DNA of 64,000 bases from NCBI RefSeq assembly GCF_000379825.1, contig NZ_KB903821.1, positions 1 through 64,000 of the forward strand, in the 5' to 3' direction. The notes under the pieces are model-generated. The model did no database searches. It saw only the letters and a list, made by a program, of their open reading frames with translations, and had not been told where the DNA came from. The stretch is from Longispora albida DSM 44784 (GTDB taxonomy: Bacteria > Actinomycetota > Actinomycetes > Mycobacteriales > Micromonosporaceae). Shown piece after piece: positions 19,761 to 27,327 of this stretch; positions within the stretch are counted from its first letter, which is position 1, and each line of letters starts with the position of its first letter. The position numbers and the translations under genes are program-made.

Positions 19761-20501
19761 CTAGCCCAGCAGGTTCGCCCGGAGTGCTCCGATGTCGACA
19801 CCGAGCCCGTCCGTCACGTACACCTCGATGTCACCTGCCGCCTCGAAGGCAGCCTCCAGATAGGACGCCCTGGCCTCGATCAGCGGCGCGAAGAGCTCGA
19901 CGTCGAGGCCCAGCCGGGTCAGCAGCTGCCGGGCGCCGGCCACGGCCTCGTTCGTGCGGAGATAGTCGGCGAAGACGGTCTCTCGGTCCACGCCGAGCGC
20001 CGTGAGCGTCAGCGCGGCCAGCCAGCCCGTCCGGTCCTTGCCTGCCGTGCAGTGGAACAGGACGGGCAGTCCCGCCGGGTCGGCCAGCATCCCCAGCGCG
20101 GCCCCGAACTGCTGACGCGCCCGCTGATCCGTGGCGAACCAGCGGTACATGTCGAGCATGATGCGCTCACCCCGCCCGTCCCGCAGCAACGCCGACGGGT
20201 CGCCGTTACCTGCGGCTGTCGCCATCATCGAGTAGATGTCGAGAGTCTCGTCGTAGACGGGCAGCGGGCACAGCCGCAGGCCGGGCGGCAGCCGGTCGGC
20301 GCCCAGCAGCTCGACCTCCGGCATGCCCCGCAGGTCGATGACCGACACGAGCGACAGGCCTGCCATCGTGACCAGGTCCTCGTCCGTCAGCCGGGCCAGC
20401 GCGTCGGCCCGCCACACCCTGCCGGTCAGCACCCGCACCCCGCCTGCGGCCCGGTGCCCGCCCAGGTCGCGGGCGTTGCGTACCCCAGTCAGCGCAGTCA
20501 T
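19761..20501 (-). CDS. tyrosine/serine protein phosphatase family
   Basis: A 246-residue member of the tyrosine phosphatase family with the P-loop HCTAGKDRTG (CX5R) near residue 153, preceded by the family N-terminal motif VRNARDLGGHR and SVIDLR. Relatives remove phosphate from tyrosine or lipids. ATG at 20501 has CACGAT 6 nt upstream, a weak leaderless pattern. It is divergent from the NlpC/P60 gene, with 90 nt between the starts. Confidence 0.88.
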   Translation of the reverse strand: MTALTGVRNARDLGGHRAAGGVRVLTGRVWRADALARLTDEDLVTMAGLSLVSVIDLRGMPEVELLGADRLPPGLRLCPLPVYDETLDIYSMMATAAGNGDPSALLRDGRGERIMLDMYRWFATDQRARQQFGAALGMLADPAGLPVLFHCTAGKDRTGWLAALTLTALGVDRETVFADYLRTNEAVAGARQLLTRLGLDVELFAPLIEARASYLEAAFEAAGDIEVYVTDGLGVDIGALRANLLG

Positions 20502-20591
20502 GCCCCCATCGTGCCGGAACCAGCGGCTATCTTTGGCTCGTACCGGCATACCAGCCGCCCCATACCCCCTTTCCGTCAGGAGGAACCAAGC

Positions 20592-21464
20592 ATGCGTGAG
20601 GCAGTGGTCGCAGTCGGGGTGGCAACCCTGTGGACGGCCCCGGAAGCGCCCCGGCCCGTGGACGCACCGGCCCTCGGCACCCCGGCCCATCCCCGCCACT
20701 GGCTCAACGCCATGACCTCCGGCGACCGCGCCGGGCTCAACGGCCGTACCCTCACCCAGATCCCGCTCGGCGAGGCCGTCCTCGTCGAGGAGGAACGCGA
20801 GGGCTGGAGCCGGGTGCTCGTGCCCAGCCAGGCCAGCGAGCTCGACGAGCGCGGATACCCGGGCTGGCTGCCGAGCGCCCAGCTGACGGGCGCGTCCGCC
20901 GTACCCGGCGACGCGTACATTGTGGACGCGACCAGCACCGCGCTGCGCGACGAGCCCAGCGGGGACGTGGCACTGCCCGCCGTCGTCCTCGGTACCCGGC
21001 TCGTCGCGGCCGGGCCGGTCGTGCGGGGCTGGGTGCCGGTGCACGTGCCCGGCCAGGCCGAGCCGCTGTTCGCCCGGCTCCGGGACCTGCGGGCTGCCGC
21101 GGCCGGCGCCGGTACGCCGCTGGCGGTGGCGGAGCGGCTCCTCGACGTGCCGTACATCTGGGGCGGCGTCTCCGCGTACGGCATCGACTGCTCCGGGCTC
21201 GTGCACCTCGCCTACGCCCGGACCGGCCAGCAGGTCCCCCGCGACGCCGCCGAGCAGCAGGCAGCGGCCACCCCGGTCGCCCTCGGCACCGAGCAGCCCG
21301 GCGACCTGTACTTCTTCGCCCGGCCCGGCCAGCCCGTGCACCACGTCGGCTTCGTGCTCGGCGAGCGCCGGATGCTGCACGCCTGCTACACGGGCGGCAA
21401 GGTCGTCGCCGAGGACCTCACCCCGGAACGCTCCGCGACCCTGGTCTCCGCCGGCCGCCTCTGA
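20592..21464 (+). CDS. NlpC/P60 peptidase with SH3-like domains (YkfC-like)
   Basis: A 290-residue protein. Two SH3-type segments (about 1-90 and 95-165) precede an NlpC/P60 domain: the nucleophile Cys in YGIDCSGLVHLAY, His in HHVGFVLG, and the third polar residue in MLHACYTGG. There is no signal peptide, as for YkfC-type gamma-D-Glu-diaminopimelate endopeptidases that recycle murein peptides in the cytoplasm. ATG at 20592 with GGAGGAACC upstream. With the nearby dipeptide epimerase and serine hydrolase it suggests muropeptide salvage. Confidence 0.85.
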   Translation: MREAVVAVGVATLWTAPEAPRPVDAPALGTPAHPRHWLNAMTSGDRAGLNGRTLTQIPLGEAVLVEEEREGWSRVLVPSQASELDERGYPGWLPSAQLTGASAVPGDAYIVDATSTALRDEPSGDVALPAVVLGTRLVAAGPVVRGWVPVHVPGQAEPLFARLRDLRAAAAGAGTPLAVAERLLDVPYIWGGVSAYGIDCSGLVHLAYARTGQQVPRDAAEQQAAATPVALGTEQPGDLYFFARPGQPVHHVGFVLGERRMLHACYTGGKVVAEDLTPERSATLVSAGRL

Positions 21465-21474
21465 GCACGGGTAC

Positions 21475-21512
21475 GCGAAAGGGGCCCGGGGTCAACCCCG
21501 GGCCCCTTTCGC
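21475..21512. terminator. bidirectional terminator, 17-bp perfect stem
   Basis: GCGAAAGGGGCCCGGGG (21475-21491) and its complement (21496-21512) pair perfectly over the tetraloop TCAA. It lies between the converging NlpC/P60 and TerC genes; the outer A/T bases give a short T-run in both directions. Confidence 0.9.
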
Positions 21513-21547
21513 ACAACAGCGTCAGGGCTGCCTGTCTCGCGGCAGCG

Positions 21548-22564
21548 TCAGGGCTGGCCGGCGGCCGGCTTGGCTGCCGGGAGCTCGCCCCGGCGGCGGT
21601 CCCGGGCGGACTTCGCCAGGCTGAGCACCGTCGTGATGGCCAGGGTGCCGATGATGATGCTCAGCGACAGCCAGATCGGGATGTGCGGTACCCAGGTGAA
21701 GGGCTCGCCGCCGTTGATGAACGGCACCTGGTTGTCCGCCATCGCTTCCATGATCAGCTTGACGCCGATGAAGCCGAGGACGAGGGACAGGCCGATCGAG
21801 AGGTACACCAGCCGGTCGAGCAGGCCGCCGATCAGGAAGTACAGCTGGCGCAGGCCCATCAGCGCGAAGACGTTGGCCGTGAAGACCAGGTACGGCTCCT
21901 TGGTCAGGCCGAAGATCGCGGGGATCGAGTCGAGCGCGAAGATCAGGTCCGTCGTGCCGATCGCGATCATGACGATCAGCATCGGGGTGAACATCTTCCG
22001 GCCGTGGAACCGCGTGGTCAGGTCCGCGCCGTGGTACTCCCGCGTGACCGGCAGGATCTTCCGCGTCCAGCGGATCATGATGTTCTCGTGGTACTCGTCG
22101 TCCCCGGTCTCCCCGCCCTTGGCCAGCTTGATCGCCGTGTAGACCAGGAACAGGCCGAAGATGTAGAAGACCCAGTTGAACCGGCTGATCACCGCGGCGC
22201 CGGCCGCGATGAACGCGCCACGCATCAGCAGCGCTATCACGATGCCGACCAGCAGGACCTTCTGCTGGTAGATCCGGGGCACCCGGAAGTTCGCCATGAT
22301 CAGGACGAAGACGAACAAGTTGTCGACCGACAGGCTGTACTCGGTCACCCAGCCAGCGAAGAACTCCCCGGCATACGCGCCGCCGGACGTGACCAGGATG
22401 CCGAGGCCGAACAGCACAGCCAGGCCGACGTAGAACACCACCCACAGCGTGGACTCGCGCATGGATGGCTCGTGTGGCCGCCGCCCGACGATCGCCAGGT
22501 CGAACAGGAGCAGGGCGACCAGCCCGACGATCGTCGCAGCCCAAACCCAGGTGGAAACATTCAC
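21548..22564 (-). CDS. TerC/Alx family metal-ion exporter
   Basis: A 338-residue membrane protein of the TerC family with about eight to nine helices and the two Asp-containing signatures SLSVDNLFVFVLIM and TTDLIFALDSIPAIFG. Many relatives export manganese. The start is GTG at 22564: the strong GGAGG at 22573-22577 is 8 nt upstream and lies inside a hairpin that forms part of the riboswitch leader. The C-terminal tail is short and cytoplasmic (RRRGELPAAKPAAG). Mn export is inferred from the family and the leader. Confidence 0.92.
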   Translation of the reverse strand: MNVSTWVWAATIVGLVALLLFDLAIVGRRPHEPSMRESTLWVVFYVGLAVLFGLGILVTSGGAYAGEFFAGWVTEYSLSVDNLFVFVLIMANFRVPRIYQQKVLLVGIVIALLMRGAFIAAGAAVISRFNWVFYIFGLFLVYTAIKLAKGGETGDDEYHENIMIRWTRKILPVTREYHGADLTTRFHGRKMFTPMLIVMIAIGTTDLIFALDSIPAIFGLTKEPYLVFTANVFALMGLRQLYFLIGGLLDRLVYLSIGLSLVLGFIGVKLIMEAMADNQVPFINGGEPFTWVPHIPIWLSLSIIIGTLAITTVLSLAKSARDRRRGELPAAKPAAGQP

Positions 22565-22569
22565 TTCAG

Positions 22570-22706
22570 CAGCCTCCGGCAGACACCATGTATCACCGGA
22601 GGTCTCTTCCGCCGCGAACCAGCACCAGAGCTGGCAGGCGACCGGCGGCCCCGGGCTCCCAAGAGCCGTGCTGACGAGACCGCCACGGGGGAATACTCCC
22701 CTCCAT
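22570..22706 (-). promoter_or_regulatory. yybP-ykoY-type (Mn2+) riboswitch leader
   Basis: The reverse strand upstream of the TerC gene has the conserved yybP-ykoY parts in order: GGAGGGGAGTA (22694-22704), CTCGTCAGCACGGC, GCCGCCGGTCGCC and AAGAGACCTCC (near 22599-22608). CCTCCGG (22596-22602) can pair with CCGGAGG (22573-22579), which holds the ribosome binding site of the TerC gene. This suggests translational control: Mn2+ binding would keep the CCTCC strand in the aptamer and free the site. The family assignment is from memory of the consensus. Confidence 0.75.
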
Positions 22707-22929
22707 GTGCTCCCTATTGTCGCCGGCGGAAAGCCCCGGCGCAGTTCAGGGGCTGTGATTTGACCCGCGCCACGCCGCGAAACCCTCGCGACACGCCAAA
22801 AACCCCATTTTGGTGCACTCGGAGCGAATGCCCCAAGGGTGTGCCCGCCGTGACACCCCGTGCGCATCCTAGGAGCCTGGGTATCCCATTCGCCTTGCGA
22901 GAATGTCCGATTGCTGGCAGGCTGCGCGC

Positions 22930-23223
22930 ATGATTCTCGAAGTCGCCCTCATCGACGTGCAAGCCGGGCAGGAAGACGCTTTCGCCGAGGCATACGCCAA
23001 GGCCCTGCCGATCCTGGCCGAGACGCCCGGCTGCCAGACAGTCCGGATGACCCGCGGCATCGAATCGCCCTCCCGCTTCGTCCTCCTCGTCGAGTGGGAC
23101 ACCGTCGAGGCCCACCTGGAGAACTTCCGGGCCACCGAGCGCTTCGAACAGTGGCGCGGCATCATCGGCGGCTACTTCGCGGCTCCCCCGGTCGTCGAGC
23201 ACTTCACCGACGTCCCGGCCTGA
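22930..23223 (+). CDS. antibiotic biosynthesis monooxygenase (ABM) domain protein
   Basis: A 97-residue single-domain ABM protein with the dimeric alpha-beta barrel pattern: MILEVALIDVQAGQEDAFAE, a central LAETPGCQTVRMTRG and FVLLVEWDTVEAHLENFRAT. Such proteins include small heme- or quinol-related monooxygenases and many of unknown role. ATG at 22930 has CAGGCT 6 nt upstream and no ribosome binding site. It stands alone, divergent from the TerC gene. Confidence 0.82.
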   Translation: MILEVALIDVQAGQEDAFAEAYAKALPILAETPGCQTVRMTRGIESPSRFVLLVEWDTVEAHLENFRATERFEQWRGIIGGYFAAPPVVEHFTDVPA

Positions 23224-23343
23224 CCGCCTGGCCCGACCGGCCTCCCCGTCCGACGGCTCGGTCCGACCATGCGGCGCTGATCCGGCTGACCGCTCGGTCA
23301 GACCGGCCGGCAGGCGGTGGGCAACGGCCACCGACGCGGAACG

Positions 23344-23390
23344 GGCAGCAGGCAGCAGGCAGCAGGCAGCAGGCAGCAGGCAGCAGGCAG
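23344..23390 (+). repeat. 7-bp tandem repeat (GGCAGCA) x 6.7
   Basis: Six exact copies of GGCAGCA plus a five-base partial copy, in the 348-nt gap between the ABM gene and the uvrB 3' end. Nothing else in that gap looks coding. Perfect identity of all copies suggests recent slippage, so copy number may differ between strains. Confidence 0.97.
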
Positions 23391-23571
23391 CCGCTAACCT
23401 CGGCGGCCAGGTCCGGCTACGGACCACTGCCAGCGGCCGGAACCGGCCACCAGGCATCTCGCGTGCGCACCATCCACGTGCACGCCCTCGCGCAGCCTGG
23501 CCGCCCTGGCGCCGGACAGCCAGTACCCACCGTCCTGCTCCCGCCCAGCTGAGCGGGAGCAGGACCGCACG

Positions 23572-25674
23572 TCAGGCGCCGGCCGCGTCCATCTGCCGGA
23601 GTTCCTTCTTCAGCTCCTTGATCTCGTCCCGGATCCTGGCCGCCAGTTCGAACTGGAGCTCGCGGGCCGCGCCGAGCATCTGGTCGTTGAGCTGCGCGAT
23701 CAGGTCGGCCAGGTCGGCACGGGCCATCCCGGGCTCTGAGGTCAGCGAGATCCGCGGCGACTTCGACGCGCCGCCACCCGGCACCGGGGACTTGCCACGG
23801 GACAGCTGGCGGCCACCGCCGACCAGGGCCGCGTCGGTCTCCTCCGCCTCGCGATAGATGTCGTCGAGCACGTCGCGGATCTTCTTCCGGAGCGGCTGGG
23901 GATCGACCCCGTTCGCCTCGTTGTACGCGATCTGCTTGTCACGCCGGCGATTCGTCTCGTCGAGCGCCTTGGCCATTGATGGCGTGATCTTGTCCGCGTA
24001 CATGTGGACCTCGCCGGACACGTTACGGGCCGCGCGGCCGATTGTCTGGATCAGCGAGGTCGCCGACCTCAGGAAGCCCTCCTTGTCCGCGTCGAGGATC
24101 GCCACGAGCGACACCTCCGGCAGGTCGAGGCCCTCCCGGAGCAGGTTGATGCCGACCAGCACGTCGTAGTCGCCCTTGCGCAGCTCACGCAGCAGCTCGA
24201 CCCGGCGCAGCGTGTCCACCTCGGAGTGCAGGTACCGCACGCGGATGTCGTGCTCGAGCAGGTAGTCGGTGAGGTCCTCGGCCATCTTCTTGGTCAGCGT
24301 CGTGACCAGCACCCGCTCGTCCCGCTCGGTACGCAGCCGGATCTCGTGCATGAGGTCGTCGATCTGGCCCTTGGTCGGCTTGAGCACCACCTCGGGGTCA
24401 ACCAGGCCGGTCGGCCGGATCACCTGCTCGACGAACTCGCCGCCGGTCTGGTTCAGCTCCCAGGGGCCGGGTGTGGCCGACAGGTACACCGTCTGGCCGA
24501 CCCGGTCACGGAACTCGTCGAAGCGCAGCGGCCGGTTGTCCATCGCGGACGGCAGCCGGAACCCGTGGTCCACGAGGGTCCGCTTACGGGAGGCGTCCCC
24601 CTCGTACATGCCGCCGATCTGCGGGACCGTCACGTGCGACTCGTCGATCACCGTCACGAAGTCGGACGGGAAGAAGTCGATCAGGCAGTGCGGCGCGCTG
24701 CCCTCGCCCCGGCCGTCGATGTGCCGCGAGTAGTTCTCGATGCCGGAACAGAACCCGACCTGCCGCATCATCTCGATGTCGTACGTCGTGCGCATCCGCA
24801 GCCGCTGCGCCTCCAGCAGCTTGCCCTGCCGCTCCAGCTCGGCCAGCCGGATGCCCAGCTCGGCCTCGATGTCGTTGACCGCGCGCTCCATCCGCTCCGG
24901 GCCGGCCGCGTAGTGCGTGGCCGGGAAGATGAGCATGTGGTCGGTCTCCCGCACCACGTCACCGGTCAGCGGATGCAGATAGCTCAGCTTCTCGACCTCG
25001 TCGCCGAACATCTCGATCCGGATCGCCAGCTCCTCGTACGCCGGGATGATCTCGATCGTGTCGCCCCGCACCCGGAAGGTGCCGCGCGCGAACGCCACGT
25101 CGTTCCGGGTGTACTGGATCTCCACCAGCCTGCGCAGCAGCTTGTCCCGGTCGATCTCCTCGCCGACCTTCACCGCCGCCGCCCGCTCCAGGTACTCCTG
25201 CGGGGTGCCCAGGCCGTAGATCGCGCTCACCGTGGCCACGACGATCACGTCCCGCCGGGTCAGCAGGCTCATGGTCGTCTTGTGCCGCAGCCGCTCGACC
25301 TCCTCGTTGACCGAAGAGTCCTTCTCGATGTACGTGTCGGACTGCGGGACGTACGCCTCGGGCTGGTAGTAGTCGTAGTAGCTGACGAAATACTCGACGG
25401 CGTTGTGCGGCAGCAGCTCACGGAACTCCGTCGCGAGCTGCGCTGCGAGGGTCTTGTTCGGCGCGAGAACCAGCGCCGGGCGCTGCAGCTCCTCGATCAG
25501 CCACGCCGTCGTGGCACTCTTGCCCGTACCGGTCGCGCCCAGCAGCACCGAGTGCTCGTCGCCACGGCGGACCCGCCGGGCCAGTTCGGCGATCGCGGCG
25601 GGCTGGTCACCCGCCGGCTTGTACTCACTCACAACCTCGAAACGACCCGACGAACGGGTGATGTCCAGCGCCAT
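23572..25674 (-). CDS. uvrB: excinuclease ABC subunit B
   Basis: A 700-residue UvrB, the damage-verifying helicase-like subunit of nucleotide excision repair. It has Walker A GATGTGKS, the beta-hairpin region [15 protein letters not shown], the DEAD-type DESH, helicase motifs [17 protein letters not shown] and QTIGRAARN, and the C-terminal UVR coiled coil ([18 protein letters not shown]). ATG at 25674 is chosen because TACGGT lies 6 nt upstream within a damage-type promoter; an in-frame ATG at 25740 lies upstream of that promoter. Confidence 0.98.
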   Translation of the reverse strand: MALDITRSSGRFEVVSEYKPAGDQPAAIAELARRVRRGDEHSVLLGATGTGKSATTAWLIEELQRPALVLAPNKTLAAQLATEFRELLPHNAVEYFVSYYDYYQPEAYVPQSDTYIEKDSSVNEEVERLRHKTTMSLLTRRDVIVVATVSAIYGLGTPQEYLERAAAVKVGEEIDRDKLLRRLVEIQYTRNDVAFARGTFRVRGDTIEIIPAYEELAIRIEMFGDEVEKLSYLHPLTGDVVRETDHMLIFPATHYAAGPERMERAVNDIEAELGIRLAELERQGKLLEAQRLRMRTTYDIEMMRQVGFCSGIENYSRHIDGRGEGSAPHCLIDFFPSDFVTVIDESHVTVPQIGGMYEGDASRKRTLVDHGFRLPSAMDNRPLRFDEFRDRVGQTVYLSATPGPWELNQTGGEFVEQVIRPTGLVDPEVVLKPTKGQIDDLMHEIRLRTERDERVLVTTLTKKMAEDLTDYLLEHDIRVRYLHSEVDTLRRVELLRELRKGDYDVLVGINLLREGLDLPEVSLVAILDADKEGFLRSATSLIQTIGRAARNVSGEVHMYADKITPSMAKALDETNRRRDKQIAYNEANGVDPQPLRKKIRDVLDDIYREAEETDAALVGGGRQLSRGKSPVPGGGASKSPRISLTSEPGMARADLADLIAQLNDQMLGAARELQFELAARIRDEIKELKKELRQMDAAGA

Positions 25675-25680
25675 GCCCCC

Positions 25681-25703
25681 ACCGTACGCGGGGGGTACGA
25701 CAA
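25681..25703 (-). promoter_or_regulatory. uvrB promoter, RecA-independent damage type (PafBC-like)
   Basis: Reverse strand TTGTCGTAC (25695-25703), 8 nt, TACGGT (25681-25686), then 6 nt to the uvrB ATG. The architecture TTGTCRnnn-N8-TAnnnT is that of the mycobacterial RecA-independent DNA-damage promoter recognised with PafBC. polA has the same arrangement. Confidence 0.65.
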
Positions 25704-25777
25704 GCGCCGGCGGCGATGCGCCAACAAGCCCAAAAACCATTGTGTGCCCAAGATCCCGCCGATAGCCTCGACGATGC

Positions 25778-25930
25778 AGCAGGCGCGGCGCCTGCTCCCG
25801 GCGGCCGGCCAGCTAGGCCAGGCCCCGGGCACCGGTCGCAGCACCCAGCCCCACACGCTGGTGAGCGCGCCGGGTGCTGGGCGCCGCGCCTGCCCAAAGG
25901 GATCGTGGCCCCACCCGGCCACGATCCCTT
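25778..25930. repeat. cluster of hairpins upstream of uvrB
   Basis: The 388-nt gap 25675-26062 has no gene. This part holds AGCAGGCGC/GCGCCTGCT around a single base (25778-25796), AGCACCC/GGGTGCT (25839-25845, 25872-25878) and a perfect 14-bp stem AAGGGATCGTGGCC/GGCCACGATCCCTT with a 6-nt loop (25897-25930). Some may terminate coaE transcription on the reverse strand. Confidence 0.65.
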
Positions 25931-25940
25931 CTGGTCTCTG

Positions 25941-26067
25941 CCGACCCGCTGAGAGCGAATCTGGACTGCGCATCGCGGTTTCCCACGTACAACACCGGTA
26001 CGAGGGAAACCGCGATGCTTGCCAGCCTCGCTCTCAGCGGGCCACCTCGCCTTAGAGCAAGATCAAG
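25941..26067 (+). repeat. compound palindrome repeat, copy A
   Basis: A nested double hairpin. Outer stem: 14 bp, 25945-25958 with 26028-26041. Inner stem: 15 bp, GCATCGCGGTTTCCC (25970-25984) with 26004-26018. The loop contains GTACAAC..GTAC. The right flank CGGGCCACCTCGCCTTAGA and GATCAAG (26038-26067) overlaps the coaE stop codon. Copy B at 34527-34658 has the same plan in the opposite orientation. Confidence 0.75.
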
Positions 26068-27247
26068 GGCTTTTTCCTGGTACCCAGTTGGTGGTGGTGG
26101 CCCAGGATTCGGCTCGGGTGTCCATGCTGTCGAACCAGGGTTCCTTGGCTTCGGCGTAGTCGCTGGCGGTGAGGCCCTGGGCGGCGAGGGTGGCCTTGAG
26201 GGTGGCGTACTCGGTGACGGTCCCGGGGGTGGCGCGCAGCCAGTCGCGGAAGAGGAGCGCCCAGCGCCAGCTCGGCGAGCCCACGGTGCGGACGTGCAGG
26301 TGGACGACGATGCCGGGGTCTGCGCAGCCGTGCATGAGCTTGTGGTGGATCGGGCTGCCGGGCGGCTTCGGGTTGTCCCACCACTCGCCGTCCTTGGCCG
26401 GGAACCCTGCGGCGGCCAGCAGCGGGGCGATCTTGCGCCCGGTGTCCAGGTCCGCGACCCCGAGCTGGATGTCGATGACGTCCTTGGCCGGCAGCCCCGG
26501 TACCGAGGTGGAGCCGATGTGGTCGAGGCTGAGGACGGCGTCGCCAGCCGCGTGCCGGATCCGGGCGGCCAGCCGGGCGTACCTGGCTGGCCAGGCCGGG
26601 TCGGAGGGGACGATCGCCAGCTCTTCGGGGCGGCGGGAGTACCGGCCGGCGCGGAGGTTGGCCTCGTACCCGATCAGGCGGGGCCAGGCAGCGTCGATCT
26701 GGGCGTGGAGGGCTTCGAGGCTGCCGGAGTTGTCGAGGACGATGTCGGCGACGGCTGCCCGGTCCGCGTCGGTGGCCTGGGCGGCGATCCGCGCCTCGGC
26801 TTCGTCACGGGACAGGCCACGGGCGGTCAGCCGGCCGAGGCGGATGTGGTGGGCGGCCTGCACGACGAGTACACAGTGGAAGGTCGGGGCCAGGCCGACC
26901 TCGGTGAGCAGCGGGATGTCATGGACCACGACGGCGTCTGGCGGGGCCTGGGCCGCGAGTTCGTCGGAGCGGGCGCGGACCCGGGGGTGGATGATCGCCT
27001 CCAGCTTCTGCCGGGCGGCCGGGTCGCCGAAGACCTTGCCGGCCAGGGCGGGGCGGTCGAGCGCGCCGTCGGTGATCACGCCGGGGCCGAAGGTCTCCGC
27101 GATGGCCGCCAGGCCGCCGGTGCCGGGGCCGACCACCTCACGGGCCAGCACGTCCGAGTCGATGATCACGGCGCCCAGCGTCGCCAGGTGAGCGGCCGTC
27201 GCGCTTTTCCCGGCGCCGATCCCGCCGGTGAGTCCCACATGCAGCAT
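26063..27247 (-). CDS. coaE: dephospho-CoA kinase fused to GrpB-type nucleotidyltransferase domain
   Basis: A 394-residue fusion. Residues 1-200 are CoaE, the last step of CoA synthesis (P-loop GGIGAGKSA, DSDVLARE, HPRVRARSDE, IPLLTEVGL). Residues about 205-394 form a GrpB/UPF0157 domain of the nucleotidyltransferase fold (IVPSDPAWPARYARL, DHIGSTSVPGLPAKDVIDIQL). The same fusion is known in mycobacteria and relatives; the second domain's role is unsettled. ATG at 27247 has TAGGCT 6 nt upstream, so probably leaderless. The stop overlaps a palindromic repeat. Confidence 0.95.
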   Translation of the reverse strand: MLHVGLTGGIGAGKSATAAHLATLGAVIIDSDVLAREVVGPGTGGLAAIAETFGPGVITDGALDRPALAGKVFGDPAARQKLEAIIHPRVRARSDELAAQAPPDAVVVHDIPLLTEVGLAPTFHCVLVVQAAHHIRLGRLTARGLSRDEAEARIAAQATDADRAAVADIVLDNSGSLEALHAQIDAAWPRLIGYEANLRAGRYSRRPEELAIVPSDPAWPARYARLAARIRHAAGDAVLSLDHIGSTSVPGLPAKDVIDIQLGVADLDTGRKIAPLLAAAGFPAKDGEWWDNPKPPGSPIHHKLMHGCADPGIVVHLHVRTVGSPSWRWALLFRDWLRATPGTVTEYATLKATLAAQGLTASDYAEAKEPWFDSMDTRAESWATTTNWVPGKSP

Positions 27248-27327
27248 CCCGCGAGCCTACCGGGGACAGAAAAGCCGGCAGCCCGGCACGCGAGTCGCGT
27301 GCCGGGCTTCCGGATGGGTCGTGCTGC

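Noticed and set aside
23344-23390. Heptamer repeat as CRISPR or coding repeat
   Set aside because: It has no spacers and no supported reading frame; it is a simple tandem repeat.
22860-23552. Forward frame reading through the heptamer repeat downstream of the ABM gene
   Set aside because: It overlaps the ABM gene out of frame and its sequence is repeat-derived with no start signal.
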